This document shows positions 31,094 to 36,245 of a stretch of 36,245 bases of DNA, in pieces. The notes beneath the pieces are model-generated. The model had not been told where the DNA came from. It worked only from the letters and a program-made list of their open reading frames with translations, and did no database searches. Position 1 is the stretch's first letter. Every line of letters starts with the position of its first letter. Position numbers and translations under genes: made by a program. This stretch comes from Candidatus Naiadarchaeum limnaeum (GTDB lineage: Archaea; Undinarchaeota; Undinarchaeia; Undinarchaeales; Naiadarchaeaceae): contig DVAB01000038.1 in the NCBI GenBank assembly GCA_014189685.1, forward strand, positions 1 to 36,245. Reading direction: 5' to 3'.

Positions 31094-31743
31094 ACCAATC
31101 TTATCCCTGCTAAATTCAATATTACAAATATAGCCGCGCCTGTAATAAAGTTTGTAATTATAACTGCTGCGAATCCTTTTAATTTTGATATATTATGCGC
31201 AGTTGAAATAGCATTTGCCATTATGTAGATTAGCCACAGTGAGAATATTATAAAAAGCATAGGAATTATTTGTGCGAGCTGTGAAAGATATGTTGGCTCA
31301 AGTATATTCCCGGTATTTAGCGCACTTATTGTTTCCAAAACTTTGAGGTAAAGCCATACGTTTACAACTATTGAAGCAGTTGCCTGCACAAAATTCAATG
31401 ATTTTGCATAGCAGAAAAATGAAAATGTCTCATAGAATTCTCCGCTACCCCCAAGTTTCAGTGCAATCAAGTTTGCAATATAGGCAATTAGCACTAAGCT
31501 GAAAAATTCTATGCCCAAAAATAAAATGGCATTTCCAAGGTTTAGAATAGTTCCGAAGCCAAACTGAACTGCCATTATGTTAATTCCCAGCAGTTTGGTG
31601 AAAAATCCAAAAGTTAGTAATGAAACCACAGACACAATAAGAAAAATTATAACCCCGTCTTCTCCTGTGATATTCCCTTTTAATTCCTCAAATGCCTCGC
31701 CTGGCTTAAAAATTATTTTTGGGATTATGCGCAGCGATATCAT
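31090..31743 (-). CDS. Yip1-domain-like polytopic membrane protein
   Basis: The 217-aa protein has five hydrophobic segments and the start IIFKPGEAFEELKGNITGEDGVIIFLIV, the P-x-x-A/T-F pattern of Yip1/YIPF-type domains. KLGGSGEFYETFSFFCYAKSLNFVQATASI is also characteristic. Yip1-like proteins in prokaryotes have no settled function. Its place between tadC and the pilin genes and its 4-nt overlap with the 386-aa pilin gene suggest a part in pilus assembly in the membrane. Confidence 0.7.
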   Translation of the reverse strand: MISLRIIPKIIFKPGEAFEELKGNITGEDGVIIFLIVSVVSLLTFGFFTKLLGINIMAVQFGFGTILNLGNAILFLGIEFFSLVLIAYIANLIALKLGGSGEFYETFSFFCYAKSLNFVQATASIVVNVWLYLKVLETISALNTGNILEPTYLSQLAQIIPMLFIIFSLWLIYIMANAISTAHNISKLKGFAAVIITNFITGAAIFVILNLAGIRLV

Positions 31744-31780
31744 GTTATCTTCTAACTTTCCTTGCTTTAAATTATTTTCC

Positions 31781-31942
31781 TCAAACCTTGAACAAAGTTC
31801 TGAAAAGCAATATGCTCAAAAGCGCAATGGCAATAATCACAATTATCAAAACTACTGATTCAAAAATATCCATTTGTGCTCTCCTATGTCTCATCAGAGA
31901 CATACGAGGACGCTTTGCGTCCGAAGTATTCTTTGAATTCAT
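31781..31942 (-). CDS. 53-aa mini-pilin with palindrome-encoded leader (not in ORF track)
   Basis: Reads MNSKNTSDAKRPRMSLMRH, then RRA-QMDIFESVVLIIVIIAIALLSILLF and a short RTLFKV end. Arg-Ala followed by Gln is a good class III site. The N-terminal NTSDAKRPRMS is encoded by the palindromic element and matches the 63-aa protein. The internal Met (MSLMRH) is an alternative start. Its ATG is 2 nt after the tadC stop (GGATAAAAATGA). Confidence 0.7.
   Translation of the reverse strand: MNSKNTSDAKRPRMSLMRHRRAQMDIFESVVLIIVIIAIALLSILLFRTLFKV
31899..31932 (-). repeat. Palindromic mini-element copy 2
   Basis: Identical over 34 nt to 29766-29799, including the GGACGC-TTT-GCGTCC hairpin, at the start of the 53-aa gene. 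The sequence outside the 34 nt differs except for the shared GGATAAAAATGA gene junction and the mini-pilin pattern. Confidence 0.85.
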
Positions 31943-31944
31943 TT

Positions 31945-34041
31945 TTATCCTGGGCTTAATTTTAATCCTGAGAAAAGCATTATTCCAAAGAATAATGCAA
32001 ATACATAAATAACTGTGCTAAAAAGCAAATTTGTTCCAATTGAATAATTCTTGTAAATATCATCTTTCCCATTCATAACTCCATTTATCATTATTGAGAG
32101 CAAAATTGTAACCTCAATCATGTAAACCCCTACAATTATTTGCATGTGCTCTGCGGGCACAACAGTTGCAACATTAAACATAGAACTTTTAAACAATCCT
32201 GAAACACTGGTAACACTAACATCTTTTGGCAATGCTATAGATTCTACTCTTTTTCCGAGCTCTGTTAAAATTTTAAATAATAAAATATCCAACGCAATAA
32301 TAACGCCTGCAATAAAACTTGTTAAAAACTGCGCTTGGAATTTCATAGTCGTAACTGTGTTTCCAATCAATCCTTCTATTGTGTTTTTCACTGTGCGCAG
32401 ATTTTCCAAAAATTTTCCGATTGTTTTCATTGAAACAGCAGCCGCACCCAACCCCTTTTTTGTTGACTCAACTAAAACTTCCATAATTGTTTGCAGTGTT
32501 TTGCTTGGGTAAAATCTCAAAGCACCGTTTTCAGGATCGAATAAAGCCTGCTCTAAAGGCATCCCCAAATTTTTCATACTTGTTCCAACCCTGTAGAAAA
32601 ATCCTCTTATTACTCCTGCCTTAATTTCATCAGCAGATCTGATAATTGCGCTTTCTATAGGAGTCCCCATTGAAATTCGCTCTCCCAATTGATACAAAGC
32701 CGAATCCAATCCATTTTCAAGCTCCTCAATCTCTGCGCGCACTTTTAATTTTTGATAGGAACTTCCAATTGTATAGATTATAATTCCTGCAGAAGCTCCA
32801 ATAATAATTGTTAGCGATTGTATAATCCTAGGCAATTCAAATCCAACCTGTGCAGGCGGGTTCAGAATCATTAAGAATCCCGGGATTGATATTAGAATAA
32901 AGGCTACGATTGAAACTAGTAATAATGGAATTTGATGCTCTTTTCCAGCTTTTGTTGTAATGATATAATGGCCAGGCTCTGGCAACCCAGGATAGCCCTC
33001 AATATCTGGCCGTGAAAATCCTCCTGGTCGCTTGCTCAAGACAATTTTTAGCATAACATAAATTATTATTGGGAGCAAAAAGTTGTAGACAATAATTAAA
33101 GCATTCACACTTATTCCGCGCGCCATTAGAGTTGTTATAACTGGCGCGATAACTAATCCCATAACAGGCAAAACAATTCCAAGCATGTAAAGAACAATTA
33201 TTGGCAATCTCAATCCTCTCGCGAATTTCTGCATCATCTCCAAATTTCCGCGGAGCATAATACGCGCCCCCTCATCCAAAGTTTTAATCCTCTCCTTCTC
33301 ATCTGCAATTTTCATAGAATTTCTTATTAACTCAATTGCAGTTGCAAAATTCTGATTAGTTGACTGCCATTTTGCTGCGTACTCTGCTAAAGCCTGGTCC
33401 ATGCTTAAATAAGCGCCATTTTCTAAATCCCAAACCAGTTTTCTTAAATCGCGGCCTAAAGTTCCTGTCAGATGTGCTGCTGTAAATCTTACTGCCCCTT
33501 CCAAAGTTGCCGAGGTGCGCAGGTAAATAACCATATAAGTAATTGCTAACGGCATCGAATTTAGAGTTTCAACAGTTGAAACACGCTGCAGATACTCCGG
33601 GTATTTCTGAATTCCAAATAAAGCAATAACTCCTACAATCACGCTTACTAGAGCGTAAATAAATCCAAATGTAAAAAATAGAGCCGCGCTTAAAATTAAA
33701 AAGAGCATAAATGCAAAAATACCAAAACTAATTACCTCTGCTGGCCTAATTACAAGGCCAGTGTAATAAAGAATTTGATTTAACTTTTCCTCGTCCTCTT
33801 TTTTTATTCCAACTTTTAAAACTCGTCCAGAAAATCTGCAAGCTTTTTCAAAAAGAGTTTTTGGCTCTCCAGCAGCAAAATATTCTTCCTGAAATTCCTT
33901 GAACTCTTTTGTTACAAAGCGCAATTCTGTTGGCGCAACTGCTTTTTTGCGCTGCTCCACCCCGTATTTTTCAATTATTTTTTGTAGTTCCTCGTGTTCT
34001 TTCAGAACAGGAATTTCTTCTTTTTTCTTCTTGTCCGCCAT
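31945..34041 (-). CDS. tadC: TadC/FlaJ-like pilus assembly membrane protein with two T2SSF domains
   Basis: The 698-aa protein has two type II secretion F domains. The first lies around residues 155-290 (MPLAITYMVIYLRTSATLEGAV), the second around 455-600 (LYQLGERISMGTPIESAIIRSADEI), each flanked by membrane helices. The soluble N-terminus (about 1-100) is charged. Archaeal FlaJ/ArlJ and TadC-type platforms anchor the ATPase and the growing pilus. The fused double form of this length is common in archaeal type IV pilus loci. It starts at ATG 34041 with a TATA box about 26 nt ahead, so it can be transcribed apart from the ATPase gene. Confidence 0.9.
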   Translation of the reverse strand: MADKKKKEEIPVLKEHEELQKIIEKYGVEQRKKAVAPTELRFVTKEFKEFQEEYFAAGEPKTLFEKACRFSGRVLKVGIKKEDEEKLNQILYYTGLVIRPAEVISFGIFAFMLFLILSAALFFTFGFIYALVSVIVGVIALFGIQKYPEYLQRVSTVETLNSMPLAITYMVIYLRTSATLEGAVRFTAAHLTGTLGRDLRKLVWDLENGAYLSMDQALAEYAAKWQSTNQNFATAIELIRNSMKIADEKERIKTLDEGARIMLRGNLEMMQKFARGLRLPIIVLYMLGIVLPVMGLVIAPVITTLMARGISVNALIIVYNFLLPIIIYVMLKIVLSKRPGGFSRPDIEGYPGLPEPGHYIITTKAGKEHQIPLLLVSIVAFILISIPGFLMILNPPAQVGFELPRIIQSLTIIIGASAGIIIYTIGSSYQKLKVRAEIEELENGLDSALYQLGERISMGTPIESAIIRSADEIKAGVIRGFFYRVGTSMKNLGMPLEQALFDPENGALRFYPSKTLQTIMEVLVESTKKGLGAAAVSMKTIGKFLENLRTVKNTIEGLIGNTVTTMKFQAQFLTSFIAGVIIALDILLFKILTELGKRVESIALPKDVSVTSVSGLFKSSMFNVATVVPAEHMQIIVGVYMIEVTILLSIMINGVMNGKDDIYKNYSIGTNLLFSTVIYVFALFFGIMLFSGLKLSPG

Positions 34042-34062
34042 AAAACGAGCTAGGCTTTAAGT

Positions 34063-34072
34063 GTATTTAATT
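34063..34072 (-). promoter_or_regulatory. TATA box for tadC and the pilin operon
   Basis: Minus-strand AATTAAATAC is centred about 26 nt before the tadC ATG, fitting a leaderless transcript for the downstream pilin genes. Confidence 0.5.
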
Positions 34073-34085
34073 ATTTTCTGCAAGG

Positions 34086-34094
34086 GTTTAAATT
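34086..34094 (+). promoter_or_regulatory. TATA box for the GNAT-like gene
   Basis: GTTTAAATT is centred about 28 nt before the plus-strand ATG at 34118. It is distinct from the minus-strand box 20 nt away. Confidence 0.45.
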
Positions 34095-34117
34095 GTAGTT
34101 AATCCACTTTAATATTA

Positions 34118-34831
34118 ATGGACAAAGAAATCAGGAAAAAGATAAAAGAAATAATAATGTTGGGGTTCCCAGATTTAACAGTTCCTCAGAAAAGCATGGT
34201 ATTGGCAATTGTTTTGCGACAATTTTCTTCTGTAGAAAATAGAGATAGGCTATTTAGAAGCAAATTTTTTAGGGAATGGGTTTTAGGGCAGGTAGATGTT
34301 ATACGGCGTTCAACAGATGGCTTCAATGAAGCTATGCTTATCAATTTAGTTAAATCTATTTTTGAGGGTGAGATAGAGGCAGATGAATTATTTGCAAAAT
34401 TTCCTGGCTTAAAAGAATATTTAATCAGCAAACATCCTAAAAATAAAGCCTTCTTGGATCAATTAAAATTATATGTAAGCTGGCATCACTCTGAGGAAGG
34501 GGACCTTTATGCCGTGATAATTAAATTTAAACCAAGAGCTGGTGGAGCACATTTACTCCTTACTGACGATAAAACCTCATTTGAGAAAATAGATATTCCA
34601 AAAGAATATAGAGATAGAGGTTTTGGTCTACTTTTATTTTTAGGCCGCTTACTTTTTGTCGATAAAATTGCGAGTGGTGAAACGATAGAATTACATTTAG
34701 ATGATTCTGGAATAGAATTCTATTCAGGACTTTTTGGAGTCGGCAGAATAAAAGAAGTTTATGAATACAACGAATTTATTCAACTTGTTTCACAAGGTCT
34801 TAGACGAAAAAGAATAGGTTGCAATTTATAA
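34118..34831 (+). CDS. GNAT-like acetyltransferase domain protein (237 aa)
   Basis: The C-terminal half looks like a GNAT fold: a beta-strand run ending IDIPKEYRDRGFGLLLFLGRLLF, which resembles the acetyl-CoA-binding R-x-x-G-x-G/A motif, and later DSGIEFYSGLFGVGRI, like the usual FYxxxGF. The N-terminal 110 residues are helical and unrecognised. The gene stands alone on the plus strand between the pilus ATPase and tadC, converging with the ATPase (2-nt gap). Whether it modifies pilus proteins or is an unrelated insertion is not clear. Confidence 0.6.
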   Translation: MDKEIRKKIKEIIMLGFPDLTVPQKSMVLAIVLRQFSSVENRDRLFRSKFFREWVLGQVDVIRRSTDGFNEAMLINLVKSIFEGEIEADELFAKFPGLKEYLISKHPKNKAFLDQLKLYVSWHHSEEGDLYAVIIKFKPRAGGAHLLLTDDKTSFEKIDIPKEYRDRGFGLLLFLGRLLFVDKIASGETIELHLDDSGIEFYSGLFGVGRIKEVYEYNEFIQLVSQGLRRKRIGCNL

Positions 34832-34833
34832 CT

Positions 34834-36245
34834 TTAGTGCGCAACCGGCTTCCCTCTTATTTCACTCTTTGCCCAGTCCATCCATTTATTGTAAATTTCT
34901 TTTGAATCAAAACCGCCTGTTTCTCTGGTCACCTTGTCCGAAATTAAGTGGAAAGCATCAGTTGCCCTTCCAACAAATCTGGCTTCTAAAATTTCTTTGT
35001 TCTTAGACTGATTCGAAAGATCAACTATTGCCTGCTTTATATCTGCGCGCAATTTTATGTTATCCATAATTGCATGCCAATCCCCTGCCCATTCTTTAAC
35101 TTTGCTTCCTATCCCCATTAAAACTTCAGAATTTCCATCCAGAAAATCTTTTGTAGGTTCGAGCGCATCTTTTTTCGCATTGTATTTCATTAATTCTATA
35201 AAGCCGTTTTCCTTCAGAGGATCTTTTAGCCATTTTTTTCCAATTTCGGTTATTGTGACAACTCTTCTGGATCTGTGCAGTCCATCAGCACTTCTAATTG
35301 GCGCAGGCATAACTAAGAGATCGGTTGCTTTGAAAGAGGTTGTTGGAACCCCCAAATCGTTTACAACCCGGTCCCAAACTCCATAAGGATCATCCCCATG
35401 AATAGTTCCTGCAACAACATTGCTCAGCGCGCCAACACGCATTGCCTCATACAGGGCTTTTGCTTCGTGTGATCTTACCTCTCCTATAATTAAGCATGAA
35501 TCTCCTAATCTCAGCGCTGTTCTAATTCCCTCATCTGCGGGTATTTCAGATTCTAATTTTGTAATAACAGATTGAACTTTTAAAGAAAGAATATTGTATC
35601 CAAGTTTTCTATACTCATCTATTGGCAATTCAAGAGTATCCTCTACTGTAATAATTCTGTACTTTCTCATAATCTCAACAATAGATGCGCTTAGCATAGA
35701 GGTTTTTCCAGATGAGCGCGGGCCTGCGTATAATATTGCGCGGCCTCCATCAATAACAAACCAAATTAATCCTGCTGCCAATGGGGACATCATTTTCTGA
35801 TCAATGAAAAGTGGAAAAGTCCAGGGCTCTGACCTGTGCCTTCTAAAAGCAAATGCCAACCCCTGTGGACTTAAACTTCTTGTAATTACACATACTCTTG
35901 CCCTTCCTTCTGGAGTAATAGCACTTGTATCAAGAACAGGCTCTGCCTCATCCAATGGCCTTCCAGATTCTAATCTAAATCTCGCAGCCATTGATTCTGC
36001 ATCTTCTTTTGTTGGGAGTAAATTAGTTGTGCACTCTTCAAAGTCTGAATGTAAAATTCGAATTTGTTGTTCCCCAATTGGCGCATTTATATAAATATCT
36101 TGAATTTTTGGATCTGCAAGCAAAATCTCCATAATTCCAAGGCCTGTTGTGTATCGAGTTAGAATTTGGGCAAGTTTTAAAACTTGATCATGCTTTAAAC
36201 TTATTCCCTGCTCATTCGCAACAGTTGCAATTAAATCTGCACCTA
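34834..36245 (-). CDS. tadA: TadA/VirB11-like secretion ATPase (FlaI family), 5' end cut by the window
   Basis: The track ORF begins at an internal Met, but the frame stays open to the window edge (GADLIATVANEQGISLKHDQ), so the gene continues beyond it. Motifs are clear: Walker A AGPRSSGKTSM, VEDTLELPIDEY (Asp box), CLIIGEVRSHEA (Walker B) and TIHGDDPYGVWDRV (His box). SLSPQGLAFAFRRHRSEPWTF is the usual pre-Walker segment. The hexameric ATPase powers pilus assembly on the cytoplasmic side with TadC. It has an extra C-terminal region of about 120 residues after the core, seen in some archaeal TadA/CpaF types. Confidence 0.92.
   Translation of the reverse strand, partial: GADLIATVANEQGISLKHDQVLKLAQILTRYTTGLGIMEILLADPKIQDIYINAPIGEQQIRILHSDFEECTTNLLPTKEDAESMAARFRLESGRPLDEAEPVLDTSAITPEGRARVCVITRSLSPQGLAFAFRRHRSEPWTFPLFIDQKMMSPLAAGLIWFVIDGGRAILYAGPRSSGKTSMLSASIVEIMRKYRIITVEDTLELPIDEYRKLGYNILSLKVQSVITKLESEIPADEGIRTALRLGDSCLIIGEVRSHEAKALYEAMRVGALSNVVAGTIHGDDPYGVWDRVVNDLGVPTTSFKATDLLVMPAPIRSADGLHRSRRVVTITEIGKKWLKDPLKENGFIELMKYNAKKDALEPTKDFLDGNSEVLMGIGSKVKEWAGDWHAIMDNIKLRADIKQAIVDLSNQSKNKEILEARFVGRATDAFHLISDKVTRETGGFDSKEIYNKWMDWAKSEIRGKPVAH

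Noticed and set aside
1-36245. CRISPR array, insertion sequence, rRNA or integrase
   Set aside because: I saw no regularly spaced repeats, transposase or integrase motifs, or rRNA-like segments anywhere in the window.

Overview
The window looks like a chromosomal piece of an archaeon. The signs are an Alba-type chromatin protein, an archaeal-type phosphoglycerate mutase, a TadA/TadC (FlaI/FlaJ-like) pilus machine with many class III (archaeal prepilin) signal peptides, a polyprenyl-phosphate glycan pathway, and promoters with TATA-like boxes 25-30 nt ahead of start codons. The DNA is AT-rich and genes are very tightly packed, often with ATGA or TAATG start-stop overlaps. A DPANN-type lineage (for example Diapherotrites, Micrarchaeota or Woesearchaeota) is my guess, but nothing read by eye proves it.

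Region 1 (1-10265) and region 2 (12037-20375) are a large surface-glycan locus. The first part holds genes for a WbpB/WbpE/WbpD-like route to a 2,3-diacetamido-uronic acid sugar nucleotide (oxidoreductase, DegT aminotransferase, hexapeptide acetyltransferase). It also has an epimerase, an ArnT/PMT-like membrane glycosyltransferase, two GT2 glycosyltransferases, a phosphohexomutase, a mannose-6-phosphate-isomerase-like cupin and a GmhB-like phosphatase. The second part is a nine-gene minus-strand operon: DUF354, GPT/AglH-like glycan-1-phosphate transferase, epimerase, GT2, DUF2304, HddC-like nucleotidyltransferase, HddA-like kinase, GmhA-like isomerase, flippase-like protein. GmhA, HddA, GmhB and HddC together would make a nucleotide-activated heptose, notable for an archaeon.

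Between these parts (10266-12030) lies a disturbed segment. A 129-codon frame interrupted by one TAG is bracketed by a 35-nt imperfect direct repeat of the gmhB tail. It is followed by an unusual HExxH protease / AN1 zinc finger / membrane helix / NTF2-like fusion. Upstream of the nine-gene operon is a cell-wall-binding-repeat (CWB2) protein joined through one membrane helix to a winged helix-turn-helix. A perfect 10-bp-arm palindrome sits between it and the operon promoter. A GT4 glycosyltransferase split by a single in-frame TGA precedes it.

Region 3 (22472-24689) is housekeeping-like: a SerK-like ParB-fold kinase, ApgM and Alba. Region 4 (24770-36245) is a type IV/Tad-like pilus locus: the ATPase (cut by the window end), a double-domain TadC, a Yip1-like membrane protein and twelve small or medium proteins carrying class III signal peptides. 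Three of these twelve are too short for the ORF track. Every cysteine-containing one has an even number of cysteines (2, 2, 4, 4, 6, 6, 12). A palindromic mini-element occurs three times, always in frame with the start of a pilin-like gene and with a compensatory stem change in one copy. The glycan locus beside the pilin locus suggests the glycan may decorate the pilins or an S-layer.
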